DNA of 64,000 bases from Dimorphilus gyrociliatus (GCA_904063045.1 CAJFCJ010000004.1:675713-739712), one strand, 5' to 3'; numbered from the stretch's first letter, positions 11,944-28,802 are shown. A program made the numbers and translations. The notes: generated by a model not told the origin, from the letters alone.

Positions 11944-14913
11944 ATGTATCAGCATGTTAGTGAAACAGGGAATGGAGCGGATGCTCAGCCAAAACAACCT
12001 GTAACGAGTACAAACGTCTCAACAGGTAAGGCAGTTTATCTATTAAATAGTATTAACACTGGACAATATATTTAAAATATTTCAAATTCGCAATATGGTA
12101 GGGCTACTTGGGAAGTGTATCATTGACATTAAATTTCATTCATACTGTTTCTATTCAGGTGATACTATAAAAGCCTTGTATTTCTTCAATATACATGTAC
12201 ATTGTAAAATACTCTATGCGCCATGTATGCATTTGGAATTTAAGGAATGCAAATGGTATTAAATTCTGAAAAAATTTCAACGCCTCATTGAATTAAAATC
12301 ATTAATATTCTATGTATTTAAATGAAAATTAGAGATTTCAATTTGGATAAGGGAGTTTATTAATACAGACCTGTCATTGAAGTACTTAATTCACTATACT
12401 TAGACTATTATTTGTAGCAAAAGCTTTGTTTGTTCGAAAGTCACCATGTATATTTCTCCCACGGTTAAAGTGTGCTCCCTTCAATTTGAATACTATTGCA
12501 TTGACCCATGAAGGACGAGACATATTTTGAAATATATCTGTAACCCCAACAGAGAAATCGGATTCGCAGACAGGTTTTACGTTTCATTGCCAAAGTGACA
12601 GCAATGCTTCTTTTCATCAAACTCCACCACAATCACCCTACTCTACAAATCATCATACTCCTGTTGCAATGCAATCACCTGAAATAATTTTCTTGCCCAA
12701 CGATGATACGCAGTCGTTTGATCTTAGTCATTTCTCCAATACTGATGATTCCCAGCTACAAATGCCTACAAATATGCTACCTCCACCAGTCCCTATTAGT
12801 CAATCGCCTCCACCACCTCCACGGATATATAAACCTTGCGTAGTGTGTGGGGATAAGAGTTCTGGATATCATTGTAAGTATTCAATTGTATTTTTACTAT
12901 GTTTATTGTTTATGAATAGCTATTTGTATAACTATTAGAACTTAACACTTTGATAAAAGACGGATAATTTTATTTGCAAATTCGTGCATTTCTTCAACTG
13001 TTATCGGTAAATGTACAAAGCACATACTTTGCGTAAACAAATACGCTCTTATTTGTAAATGCTAAGTCGGAAATCTACAGACAGTGCTCTGTTGTTAAAG
13101 TATATACACTAAGAGAGTATATACAAAAGTTTATGACTGCCATCTGGCGTCTCCACTCTATTCTGTCGATTGGAAATTGCTTTATTTTTTCCAGACTAGA
13201 GCAACTGTCATCTTTCTATATAAAATTACTATACCCGGAAGGTATTTTTCGTAATATCAACGCCAATTTTCTTATCAATATTTCTTATTCGTTGGAAAGA
13301 AACTGGCAATTAGTTTTCAAACAACTACCTTGTACATAGCTGTATGCTTTTACCTATAACTTAATCCAAATTCCTTAATTAATTCTATTACACTTTTCAC
13401 CAGATGGCGTATCATCCTGTGAAGGTTGCAAGGGTTTCTTTCGAAGATCCGTGCAGAAAAGCATGCAGTATACTTGTCATAAAGAAGGAAAGTGTCAAGT
13501 TAATAAAATAACCAGGAATCGATGTCAGTATTGTAGATTTCAGAAATGTTTCGACAAGGGAATGTCAAAAGAAGGTATTCTATAATTCTGTTTGTAGTCA
13601 AACTGTACACTAATCTTATCGATCTTTAAGCTGTGAGAAATGATAGAAATAAAAAGAAAAAGCAGTCAAAACAAGAAGGAGCCATTTCTCAGTCAGCGGA
13701 AGATTTGAGTCCAGAGGAAGAGGAGATAATTAACAGGGTACAATTTGAAGTGTATTATTTTTGCAAACTTAAAATAAATAATTTTCCATTATAATTATCA
13801 AGGTAGTACAAGCGTACGAGGAAACGATTTTAAGCGATGATATCGGCTCATTTGATGAAGAAGCGTTAGGAACCACAAATGGAAATGGTGCTCATCGAGC
13901 GAATGGTGATAAACCATCAAAGCTCAACGTCAAAGATCAAGTGGATGAAGCTTTGGAGAATGGAACCTTAGTTTGGGGTGTTCTCAAAGAATTATCCACT
14001 CGGGGACTAGTTCAAATCGTTGAATTTGCAAAAAGAACGCCATCTTTCAATTCCATTACAACAAGTGATCAGATTGTGCTTATAAAAGCTGCCTTATTGG
14101 AAATTCTGGTTTGTTTTTAGTATTTTATTGGCAATCTTTTTAATGATTTGATAAAGCAGTCTTTTATCTTAATAAATGAAGTTGTAAATTTAAGTAGAGT
14201 TTTTTGCAAACTACGTGCGAAAGAATAAATAAATATATCTAAGTATATTTAAATAATAACACTTAGTTGATTGTACAGATTATAAGACTCATCAGCTCTT
14301 ATTCGGATCTGGATAATGCACTCTCATTTGATGGTGGCGTGATGTTGACAGATAAACAAGCTGCTGCTTGTGCTTTCAGTCACGTAGCTCAAAATATTTT
14401 CCGTCTCGCCAAACAATTTAGCAATTATGATATGGATTCAACTGAGTATGCTCTCATCTCTGCGTTATGTTTGTACAGTTCAGGTGAATAGTAAAAATTT
14501 TCATTTCTATATGTTTATTTATAATTTATTTTATAATTATCTATAGATCATTATACATTAGAACAATCGGATCAGATAGATAAGATTCAGGGACCTATTC
14601 TGGCTGCATTTAAGCATTATTCAAGGAGAAAGAGAAGGAATAAACCTCATATATTTACGGAGATGCTTTTAAAATTAGCCGATTTAAGAGATATCAGTAT
14701 AACTGGTAAAGTTTATAGATATCTTTTTTTTACCAACCTTTATTTAATGATAACATTTACAATTTTTTAGGTGCAGAATGCATTTTAGATTTAGCTCGTG
14801 AAAGAAAATTTGAATTACCTGCTTTAGTTAAAGAGATGTTTACTAGAAATGAAAATGTCTCACTACCTCCACACGTTATTAACAAAGGTCTTTTATTCAA
14901 ACCGTCAGTATAA
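11944..14913 (+). CDS. RAR: Retinoic acid receptor-type nuclear receptor
   Basis: This is a nuclear hormone receptor of the RAR (NR1B) class, expected to bind DNA with RXR. Eight exons (11944-12025, 12553-12873, 13404-13574, 13631-13737, 13803-14108, 14279-14483, 14547-14705, 14771-14913) give 497 residues. Residues 123-188 form the two-zinc-finger DBD ([15 protein letters not shown]-box [22 protein letters not shown]), followed by the RAR signature [15 protein letters not shown]. The LBD (about 270-480) keeps [27 protein letters not shown] and an AF-2 helix PALVKEMF. Aligning by eye to human RAR gamma, retinoate anchor Arg278 becomes Ser336, Ser289 becomes Asp347 and Lys236 becomes Arg294. 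Tail-to-tail with CC2D2A. Confidence 0.95.
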
Positions 14914-15386
14914 ATTGTTACTTGATTTTATATATAGAAGCTTGTATTATTAACTTTTCAAAAAATGTTACAGGTCTTTCAAGCCCATTAAAAAGGAAAC
15001 AGGTTGACCTGCATGTAATTTTAAAAAATATTTTATACAATACTGATATACATATGCTTATATCTATGTATAATGTGAGAGAATTATTGTTTTTCAAAAA
15101 CTCCTTTTTGATATTTCGTTTCATGGTTTTCCATAGATATTATCAGTACAACAGGGTATATAATTATCAACTGCAATTTTTGACCAATTTTAGTGAGATT
15201 TTTATATCATATAGAGGACCGGTGATTAAATTATACATGAAATTTAACAAGTATATGGTGCACAATTACTATACTTTCTACCTCATATTGTACATCTTAT
15301 AACTTAGTCTCTTTTTATATTTTGCTAAATAAACAAGAATTAATTTTATTATGTTCTTATTGCATATTAAAAATTGTTAGATTTTT

Positions 15387-15392
15387 AATAAA
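15387..15392 (+). terminator. RAR poly(A) signal
   Basis: AATAAA lies about 475 nt after the RAR stop. A second AATAAA occurs at 15328-15333, so alternative 3' ends are possible. Confidence 0.5.
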
Positions 15393-15850
15393 TCATGCAT
15401 TTTCTTTTCTTTTATACTTTTCTTACTTGAATTAAGAAGAGTTTTTTTGTTATCTTTCTCTCTATCTCACCCTCTCTCTGTGAATTAATGGATATGTAAG
15501 TTAAATAAAAAAGAAGTTGCATGCGAAATTTTTATAAAAGAAAGAAGTATTAAAAAGAGATAACACGGCTATTTTCCGCATTTGAGAAAGTATGCTTTGA
15601 AGTCTTTTTTCTTTTTTTTTGCACTGATGAATTAATTGTTATTCGTTTGAAAATTATAGCCTATATTGATTTCTTTTTACTTGTGTATTATCTTTTTTTT
15701 ATTAAATATATTTAGTACAGGTGACTTAATTAATCCTTTTTGATTATTCTGTAATATTCAAATGTATTAGAAAACATTTTTTTATGGACGGATTAATAAA
15801 TTTTTGAGACAATATATAAAAATTGTATAAAGAATAATAGAAATAGTCTT

Positions 15851-18800
15851 TTACATTCTTTTTGGTACTAGTGAAGCAATAAATATCCATACACTTAATA
15901 TATCATTTGGATATGGATGAATATGAACAGCAACCGCAAATTCAATATGTTGATTTTCGTATGCATGAATTCCCGTTGCTCTAACTCGTTCAATTACTGC
16001 ACTTTCTCCAGAATATGCCAAATTAATTGGAAAACCGATTAAATAATGACCGCTTTCAATACTTTTTAGTTCGTTGCTTAGCAGATTTTCATAATTACCA
16101 GACATATTTCTTTCTAATCCTTCCAAGATATTCCTAAATGTTTGCAAACAATATCTATTCCATCTCGTTATTTGTCTGCTTCTCCAGCTTTCAACATTTG
16201 CCCTTATCTGTCTTTCTAAAGTATCTTTAAGGTTGAGTACTTTCATTTGATCAGTTGGTTGATAATAAAGAACTTCAGGCTAAAGGAGAATCATAGATAT
16301 TAAATATTAGTATTAGAAAATTAATGTTAATATTACTTGAATTGATGGCAAATCATCACCAGTTGAGAGGAACGGTTTCCAAAGGCTGGATTCATTTATT
16401 TTAAAATTTAATCTAAATGGTTCGTCGAATCGTTGAATATTTGCCCATATCTATTTATAACAAAAAACATTTAGCCTAAGTGTGAATGAAAAAAGGATTT
16501 AAAATAAAATTACATTCTTATCCGATACCAAACAATCGATCCTTTTTAGAGCGCAACGTTGATCACAAACATCCCATACTTCTCCTGTACTGGCATTCCA
16601 TAACTTGTCTAGTTTTGTACTTTCTCCAGTTAAAACGTATGCTGTTGGCCCTTCAGGAATGGCTAAACCTGTAAAGCAAGTTTTATTATTTTATCGTTAT
16701 GATTTTCTATCAAGAAAAATTACCCAGAACAAGATAAGCAGTCACGCCTAGAGATAAGAAGTAATTGCAAAGTAGAACAGCGTGTTCTTCTTCATCACCT
16801 TCTTTCATAAGCAGAAATTGCTGTAGTTGTCAAAAAATAAATACATTGAAAAACGGTTAGCTGTATTCCTAAAATAAATACTTCGCAAGTAGCCCATATA
16901 TCACACATTCCTGGGAATACAACGCTATCAGGAACAAATGGTATCATAGAAACGAATTTTGCTATTAATCTCTGTAAAAAAATGTATAAATAGAATAAGC
17001 AATAGCGAAAGTATGACAAACCATAGCTTCCATTTTTGAAGAGCCTTCAGGCACAACGTCTGGGGGAGGTGGTAATGGCTTAATAAACCTTGTTATCATT
17101 GTAGATTTTCCATTAATATCTATTACAAGTGTCTAAAAAGGACAAAAATGTATAATTATTATAAATTTTCGATAATTTATTATATGAATAATAAGTTATA
17201 TGTTTGTTTTACCTTATAACTACGTTTAGGATATTTAGATTCTAATTCTTGAAGCCATCTTTCAGAAGCTTCAGTCCATTTAGGTTCTTCGTTACTTTCC
17301 AACTGCAACAGAATTTAATGTAAATAAACGCAATGAAAGAGATAAATAAGTATAAATGAGAAAAAATATAATCATTATTGGTGTACTACTAAGAATAAAC
17401 AAAAATTGCGTAAAAAATCATAAACTATAATATTGATATTTATAATTAGGACCAATAATTTTATCCATCCGATTCTTTAAAAAATCATGCAAAACATGCA
17501 AAATTTCTTAATTAATTGAAACGAATTAGTGTATAATATACAGTATATAGGATATTTTGTAAATCATGGTATTTTTTTGCTATTTCACCTTTAAGAGGTT
17601 TTCATAAACCTGTAAAAAAAATTCAAATGTGCATAGCAACAGAATATTAGAAAGATGAAAAAAAGAAAATTTATAAAAATGGCTTAGACAAAAAAGTATA
17701 GAATGTAAAGTTTGTATGAAAAAGTTAGAGTTAAGATAATAATATAATCTATGTTGCATACCCTATCTTTGAATGGATCAGGCCTATTTAAAAGAGGTTC
17801 CAGGGTTATAAAAAGTGTAATGTAAGTATCCTTTTCTCTTGGATCTGCATTCGCATAGCCCAATAGTATAGGTGGTTTACTCAATTTAAAAGTTCCATCA
17901 ACCTTGATGTAAAAATAGATTAAAAACATATTTCTCTTCAATTTTCTATTATTATAAAAAAATATCTCCTTACTCTTCCATTGAAATAGACAGTTGTAAA
18001 AGGGATTGTTAAGCTACCTAGACATCTTTTTTCAGTGATTCTTTGCACTCGATTATCACTTTGCTAATTATTAGAAAAAGACAAAAGTATTATTAGCACC
18101 TTTTTTCGACTAATATTATAAGACTCTAATTACCTGCTGTTCTTCAATAATGCATTCATCAAAAATACTTATGATAATACAGTCTTTAATAGTTTGGAGA
18201 TTTGACGGACTATAGTTGTTATCTGGCGGTCTATTAGAGAAACAATATAAAGAACACTGTTCAATTCAAAAATAATACCACGGTTATACCTAAAAGCTAG
18301 CTCTTGTTGCTCATTCCAGGTAGGATTAGAACCTTCTGCAACTGTTGTTGCATAAGATCTTCCTTGAAACAATATTTGTACTAACGGTCTCACGGCCACC
18401 TATTATCAGTAAAGAAAATATGTAAAAATACTTGAAAATAAATCAACACTTAACGTATAGAGAAAACTCTAACTAACATTCAAACTCATTACAGACATTT
18501 AACTAAATGATAATTAAAATACTTTACATAATTATCCTGTATCTTTTCAAGTTCATAGAAAGAAAAGATATAAAAGAATAAGATTAATAAAAAGGTGTAG
18601 ACTAGTATATATATTATGATATAAATGCTGTTTATTATTGTTTGATTTATCATTAAAAAAAGACTAACCATAGGGCCACCGTCTCTTCTAGTCATACCAC
18701 CGCCAAATTGGCTTCTTGCAGTTCCCATAAAAGTACCGCCTCTAGTAGTTGAATCCGGTCTTTAGAGGAAGATGAAAGTGAATTTTAATTTAATTTTGTT

Positions 18801-21800
18801 AAGTTTGAGGTTTATCTCAATATAGATCGACCTATAATCCTAAAAGAAATGACTTACACTGGAGGCTCTCTAATGGGATTTGATCTTACAGGAATATTAA
18901 CCGCTCTGATAATATTTGCTAATAATTTAACATTTAAGCCTTGGAGAACTTGTGGTGGTTGTTTCTTTAATGGTTTCCTTGTTACTAAGAGTTTTCTTGT
19001 TCGAGGTTTAAATACGTTCTTTATAAACGGTAGTAAATTGCTAGGAAAAAGATTTGTTTTAAGAAATCATTTTCAATAATGAAGAGAATACCACTATCTC
19101 AACTTACTCAACTGCTGGCATAGGATCTTCGCTTATAATATCCTGAAAGGTTTTTCGATGAGAGGCCATTTTGAAACGGACCATAATTTGTTCTTTAACA
19201 GCTTGCATATATTGGCTAACTTGACTACGCTGTTCTTCTCTTGGTTTCTTTTCTAGATGTTTTCTATCATCGTAACTTCGGAATACCTCATCTTTAATTT
19301 CCCTATCGAACGGTGGGATATTTTTAGAGTTGTGAAATTCTTTAACTTCTTGCTCTCGAAGTGAAATTAATCGAAAACGCTTTGAACGTTCAATATCTTC
19401 ATCATCCGCGAAATCAAATTCGGTCTGTAATTGATCTAACCGGAAGACTTGACGTCCAATATTAGCAGCAGTTTGATTTGGAAGTTGTTCCTAAACATAA
19501 AAACATACTATTTAAAACGCTCATTATCAAATAGTAAATAAATTTATTAATACCTTTTTGTATAGCATAAGATCCGCATCATTCGGATCGTTTGGATCAA
19601 GACGAGCATTAATGATCCATTTACGAAATTTATCCATATCAGCAATTCCTGCAGCACCAATGGCCGAAATAGGATCATTTCCTTTTGAAATGTCTCTGAA
19701 AGAAAGTTCTCATATGTATAATTGTAATTAAAAAATTGATTTCTTCGAGAGAATGACGATATGAAAGGAATATTCTTGCAGAGGTTACTTTTCGGTTGTA
19801 TAATTTTCAATAGGCTTAGTCAATAGTTATCGTATAAATATTTATGGAAACTAAAGAAGTAATTTATCTATCCAGGCACTAAAAAGAAATACACAACATA
19901 CCCGTATCCACCAGATGGAGCGGGTGAAAGGACATTTCCATCCTCATCAACAGCCCACGAGACGGATGCCCAAAGGTTACCCGTGGTATTTAAATTAATG
20001 TAGTTATTACTATTAGAGCCAACATTGATTGGGTGTCCTTTATTAGGAAGGAAAAGTTTCATTTATTCAGAATGAATACTAGTGTAAAAATACAAAATAT
20101 TCATACCACTTCCAACTCCCTCGTGATTGTATGTAAATTTCAAAACACTACTAAACGAATTTTGGTCCAATTGGACATTTTCATTAGTTACATTTGCCTC
20201 TGGAATACCAGTAAAAATCTGAGTTAGCAGATTTGTCGTTAATCTGATAGTTTCGTAGACATCTAGACGTATATTCTCTGGCCATCTTACAATCCTTGTC
20301 TCAAAAACTTGAGCAAATCTTATGGTAAATTCTTGACCTAATGGCCTTTACAAAATAGAGATATTAACAATCATCAATAGAAGTAAACACTTATTACTTA
20401 CTTTGAGGACGTCTTACAAACTTCCTTATTGTCAAAGTAGATTTTAATGTATAGTTTGCATTTGTCAACTTCATTCCTTCGCAGTTGTTCACTCCTGTAG
20501 AACAAGAATATTTTAAGACTATAAATTAAGAGATAAAATAAAATAAACGAACTTTGGACAAGTATTTGTAGCGGTAATAGTTCCAGAGGAGGAGAGTTCG
20601 GGATGAAGGATATGTTCGCCTTTTGTGAAAAGCAATTAAATTAGTTATTGAAATAATATTTCAGAATTAAACCAAGAATCATACCTGGAAGTCTTCGGAT
20701 TTTGGAGTATAAATCCAAAACTTTTTGTTTTACATCTTCTTGATCAATAGGCGACGGTTTTATTGGCTTTTCAATTTGGGGAGCATTAATTATGTCCAAA
20801 TCCTGTCTTTCTTGTTCCTTTGTTAAAGAAAACAAAAGCTGATAAGAAATTAAAATTTTACGGTGACCTAGTTCAAAAGATATTCAATCTATGACTAAGA
20901 AAAGAAACGTGTATTTTTTTTATTATATAGCTATTATTCACAATCATCTATATTAAGAATAAGAGACTATTAAAAGAAATACGATTCATATAATTGCACT
21001 AATTCTACATATTTGAAAGATAAATATTCGCATTTTGTTCATAGTGTTTTCTTGCAGGAAATAAATTTAGAGTATTTGGATATAGATGATTTTCGTCAGT
21101 ATTTTTTTTCAAAGCATATCGTATACCATAAAGTGCTGTTAATGCTAAACATAGAACGCCTAGAACGCTTATTATCATTGTAAGAGAATTCAAATGGGTT
21201 TCTAATTCTTTTATAGCACTAATGAAAAATGTCACTTTGTCATTATATATATTACTATGCTCAGGAAAGAACGTACTCTTTTCTAGGAAATTTCAGTAAT
21301 GAACTTTGGTTCTTTGAATTTTGTAGGTTAACTTTTGAGTCGTGACTTAAGTTCTCTTTTTTAGATAGAGAATTTGTAATATTAGTCATGTTTAGATTAA
21401 CGACTGTTGAAGTTATACTGGTGCTCTTTGATTTGTACAGATTAACAATCAGAAAGAAAATCAACAGCACCATTGTGATTTTCTCAAATACAGTTTTTAA
21501 AAATGAATAATACGTCATAACTTATTATTAAGTATAAGTAGTTAGTTACCTCATCTTCTTCAGTATCTATCGCCTCTTCTTCTTGCTCTTCTTCCCCGCG
21601 TTTCTTTTTGGTTTGGCGTTTAAGACGTTTCTTTTCTCTTATCTTTTCTCGTTTACGAGCTTCTTTCTATTAGAATTGAAATTGCAACAATATGAAAACA
21701 ATTCAACATGAATCAGTATCTTTTAACAAACTCTAGCTTTTGCTTGTTCGTCATATCTGGCTCTCTCTTCTTTGTATTTTTCTAATGCTAACTTGTAATT

Positions 21801-24652
21801 TTCTTGGCGTCTTTCGACAATTTCGGCAACTTCCTCATCAACGTCAAGTTGATAATTTGCATTGTCAGCTTCCTTGTCGACTTCCTCTCTATTGGAATAT
21901 TGTAATAAGAAAGTTAACAACACCAAAAAGTGATATTTTTATATACGTACTTGTGAATTGTCAATTTTGTTGGCGTAGAAAAGAAACCTTGAGTTTTCCG
22001 AAGCTCTTTCAAATCTTTCCAAGTCTTAATGATGCTCCTAATTAGCTCTCTATCAGTTGATAGTTCTGAATGCCATTGTTCTCGAGTATACCTGTAGCCA
22101 TGAAGTTTTTAAAATGAAGCATAAATATAATTTTTAATAGGGATACTTTAGCTCTTCTTTATATTGTTTAAGACGATTTATATGATCTGTAGGAGTTTTT
22201 TTCTTTGTTTCATTCGCTTCTTCAATACTTCTCTCCAAATGTTCAGTCGCTTTTTTCAAAGCTTTTATCTAATTTAAATATGATTAATTGTATAATACAT
22301 TTCTTCATCTAAATTCTTACTTTAGATGAAAGGTAGTCACTGATTTTCTGCTTTGATCTCTCTTCGTATGCTTCGCAATACTCAGTTAGAATAGATGCTA
22401 GTACGTGTTCCCTTGAAAACAGATGATGATGCGTAAATCTTATCGTGTTGATATCTACGTTAAGTTGGTATTTTCCTGAATTTGATGAAATTCCCCTATC
22501 ACTATCTATAATTCTTTTGTCCATATCTAACTTAATGGTCTGAAACATAATATAATATAAATGAAGGAGTGTGTAAATTTTTCTTTCAAAATATTTACAG
22601 GTTGGTATCCAGTGGTAAATCCAAGGTCAGGATCGTCTGGAACAAACGGTTTTATAGGGTTGGACTTAAGTGGATCAGGGAGCATAATAAGTCTGCCATC
22701 TTCTCCAAACCAATTTCTTCCCTTTTTTCAATTAACAAAAGAAACAATTAATTGAAAGTAGAGTTCATTAGACTTACTTACTTGATCTTTTTGCTTCAAT
22801 AAACGATTTTCCATGCGAATGAGATTTCCTCTGGAAATAAACGGTTTTTTTCCAACAAAAAAGCCTTCATCTTCAATAAAACGTGGTTGTTCGACATCAA
22901 ATATTCGATTTTTGATCGGTTCTAAGAAATTTTATGTTACTTCTATTCGTGTATATGATAGAAATACCTTCAACAGCGTTCACATAGTGATAAAGTTTAC
23001 TTTCTTCTTCTAATCTCGACTTTAACGGCACATAAGACGTTCCAGTCAGTATACTAAAGCCAGATATTTTCTTTTCTGCAGCTGATTTGTCTTTAAGATA
23101 AAAGAATTTGTAGACCCTCTATTGCTATTAACATGTAAAGTCTATTACAACCTTCTTTGGGTTGCTCTTCTGGTCTATCTCCAGGGGGTTCTTCTGTTGC
23201 TTCTCTTGGTTGATCAGCTTGTGTTTCTGTTACTTCTTCAGATGGTTCAACGGGGGCAGCAGTTGATGGCTCTGGCTCCGGTGGAATTTCTTCTTCTACA
23301 TCCTCTTCTTGATATATTTTTGTAAAAAAATTATAAGCTTCTTCCCCAGTTGGTACTAGTGGATCTTTAGGCTGCAAAGATACATTTTCAGAACTGTTTA
23401 GTCATTTGACAATTCTATTACCTGAGTATCAGTTGTTTCTGGTTTCATTGGTCTCCATGTACGTGGTTCAGAATATAAATCCTGTTTAATAGAAGCAAAA
23501 TGGCAATATATAATTGATTAAATATAAACAATTATTTTATACTTACATCATCAAACCTTGTACTTCTCATTGCATTCCTTGTAAGTCTTTCAGAGGATTC
23601 TTCTTCTTCTTCTTCTTCTTTCGATTCTACCTCCTACGTAATTAAAAGATAAATCCCGAAATCAATTTGCTAAAATTAGTTACTTTGGCCATCTTTTGAA
23701 ATCTCTTTCGATATTTTTCCATTGTATCAGTTCGAGGCGATTTTAATGTTAGACTTGCTTTTCCTAGAAAATTAACAGTTGTTTAATATTAGAAATAGTA
23801 TATAAAAAACAGTGATAATTACTGGGCGATGTTAGAAGGGAACTTCTAGCGCTAGCCGGTGGTGAATAATCATCGCCTTGGTCTTCTTCTTTGGCCTTTC
23901 TCGTCTGTAGTAAAATTTTGTCTCGTAATCGTGAACGAGCAAATGAAGTAGTTTGTCTAGCATCGGGAGCATCTTCACCTTCCGAGTCAGGTGTTTTCCG
24001 AATCTAGAAATATGGTATTTTTAGATTATAATGTAAAAGATAGGTTTCAAATAGGATTCGTACTGCTTTCTCCGTGGCTTTTCTCCTTCTTTGAAGTTGT
24101 TTAACTAACATTTCGCTATCTTTATTATCTTGGGGCTGTTGTTAAAATCAACATGGATTGTTTTAAAATACGAAATCAGTTAAAATGTACCGCTTCTTCT
24201 ACTTCTTCCTCAGAATCATTTTTAAATTGTTCAACCTATAAGAAAAACATTTATATAAATATAAAAAAAAGAGTATAAAAAGTTTTTCTTACTGCGTTAT
24301 TCTCCTTTTCAATAGCCGTTTTCTTCCTCATCGCTTCCATCCTAGCCCGTAGCCGGCTTCCGACTGAACTGTTTATTTGATTATTTGATTAAAGCAGGCA
24401 CATTTATGGAAATGAAGAAAAACAAATGAAACTAGGTTATTTCATATTTAAAACTTTTCAATTAATTGTGAGAAGAAAAATGTCAATTTCGTTCGTTTTT
24501 CGTGCTCTTTTTTAAGTATAGGCCTAAGTATACATGTTTCAACGCGTTTTAAAATAAGCATTCTATGTAAACTATAAACATTTATATACATTAATTTTAC
24601 TACTTAACCTAGAAATATTTTATTATTACCTTGTTTCATTGTCTTGGCTCAT
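15851..24652 (-). CDS. CC2D2A: Coiled-coil and C2 domain protein CC2D2A
   Basis: This is a ciliary transition-zone (MKS/tectonic complex) protein needed for ciliogenesis. The CDS starts at 24652 (MSQDNETR) and ends at 15851 ([14 protein letters not shown]), with well over twenty exons and mostly short introns. Family landmarks in order: Glu-rich N-terminus, EEAYNFF near 23340, RWFGEDG-type block near 22710, REHVLASIL near 22410, coiled coil 21580-21930, the C2 domain ([31 protein letters not shown]) near 18300-18395, PPILLGYA near 17865, a transglutaminase-like segment with [12 protein letters not shown] near 16910, and the C-terminal [11 protein letters not shown] and [15 protein letters not shown] blocks. 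It appears full length; I did not sum every exon. The 711-nt intron 20839-21549 holds a separate candidate gene. Confidence 0.94.
20919..20924 (-). terminator. Poly(A) signal of the nested gene
   Basis: Plus-strand TTTATT reads AATAAA on the minus strand, about 80 nt past the nested stop at 21005 and still inside the CC2D2A intron. It is an expected element if the nested gene is real, but AATAAA is common in AT-rich DNA. Confidence 0.4.
21005..21518 (-). CDS. Candidate nested small membrane-protein gene
   Basis: I do not recognise this protein. Exon 1 is 21518-21277 and exon 2 is 21218-21005. The 58-nt intron has a GTACGT donor and a TTTTTCATTAG acceptor, and joins two otherwise separate frames exactly in phase into 151 residues. 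Predicted layout: an N-terminal hydrophobic segment (about residues 14-27, [14 protein letters not shown]), a polar region with four N-glycosylation sequons (NMT, NIT, NLS, NQS), a second hydrophobic helix (about 93-115, [19 protein letters not shown]) and a Lys/Tyr-containing tail. This fits a small glycosylated membrane protein with a signal peptide or anchor. It fills most of one CC2D2A intron on the same strand and is out of frame with read-through from the CC2D2A exon. Random origin is not excluded. Confidence 0.5.
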
Positions 24653-24946
24653 TATTGTTGAATTTTGTTATTTAAAAAGTAACTCATTTATCACTCAAAA
24701 AAATGTAAAAAGTAACATTTGTCTCGTATTTAAGAGATATAATAACTTTCTAATAACAAAGCATGTTACTAGAAAAATCAGTTTGTAAAATATCACATTT
24801 AAACTTTGATTGAAGGAAAAGTAGATGAAAATTAAATAAAAATAAGAATTTTATAAAGAAAGAATCCGACTATAGTGGAAACTGGTAAATAGTTCTCCCA
24901 GTATGCAATTTTAAAGTAAAACATTAATCATCGCCACGGTTTCAAA
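24653..24946. promoter_or_regulatory. Divergent CC2D2A/mannosidase promoter region
   Basis: The 294 bp between the head-to-head start codons must contain both promoters. It is very AT-rich. I see no clear RFX X-box, which might have been expected for a ciliary gene. Confidence 0.5.
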
Positions 24947-27932
<2,986 letters not shown>

Positions 27933-28802
27933 GCATTTCTGTGATTTATAGACTGCTTTTCAAAAATTACTGTATATACTGAATAATTGTTTAAAAAAAA
28001 GATTAATAATTGTGCCTACCAATCAAACATGTTGGCTTTTAAAGGGATATATAAAAAAAAGATAACTTAAAAATATGAATAAGAAAATCAAAAACTTTAC
28101 TTTATTAACGATTTACCAAAAGCTACATGACGGTTTTACTTTGAATTATGTTATCGAATTATAATAAATTACGATTAGAGTTTATCCTGCCTGTCACATT
28201 AATTAAATAGTGAGTTAGAGTGAATTTCTTTCCTACGATGACTGTCAAGGTATAAGTTTGAAATTATTTTTAACACTTTCTTTTATTTTCTCACCGAACG
28301 TTGTTTTTTATTCTTTTAAGTTTTTATTGCTTATCTTGATTAAATGTTTATGTTACTTAAATAATGAATGTATTCAGCAAGTTATTAATATGACATTTTT
28401 TTGACAATACTTTTCTAATCCAATTACACTTGTTGCTTTCAATGTTAATTGACAAAATAACATGAAAAACTAACTTCTTTTTTTTATTAATAAATTAATT
28501 ATGTCTAAAATAGTTAGATCTTTTTAAGTAATGAATTTCATAATATGTGTTAAATTATGTACCAGTTATAGCTGAAACTTAAATTAAGCATTTACATATC
28601 AATCATTTGATTTCGCTTCAAATGGATTTAGTTATCACATTAATATGCAAAAGACTCTTTTTCTATTTAAGGAATTTTTCACCCCCTCCCCCACTCTCCG
28701 TATAGATTAAAATTAGTTCATTTTCGATTCTTTTTGGAGTAAAAGTCTTAATCAAATGAAAAAAGATAACATTTTATTTCATTTTAAATGCCTAGAAGTT
28801 AC
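27933..28802. other. Convergent 3' region mannosidase/TRP
   Basis: AT-rich DNA between two converging genes. AATAAA around 28489 can serve the mannosidase. There is nothing coding that I can support. Confidence 0.5.

Noticed and set aside
13133-13339. 68-codon ATG frame inside RAR intron 2
   Set aside because: No splice signals or second exon support it, and it is interrupted before the next RAR exon; unlike the CC2D2A nested candidate, nothing corroborates it.
14922-15302. Plus-strand frame of 126 codons after the RAR stop
   Set aside because: It sits in the RAR 3' UTR before the AATAAA, begins at TTG, and is Tyr/Ile/Phe-rich as expected from AT-rich sequence. An alternative RAR 3' exon is possible but nothing shows it.
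17305-17762. Second large CC2D2A intron (about 455 nt) checked for a nested gene
   Set aside because: No coherent frame with an ATG and splice partners was found.
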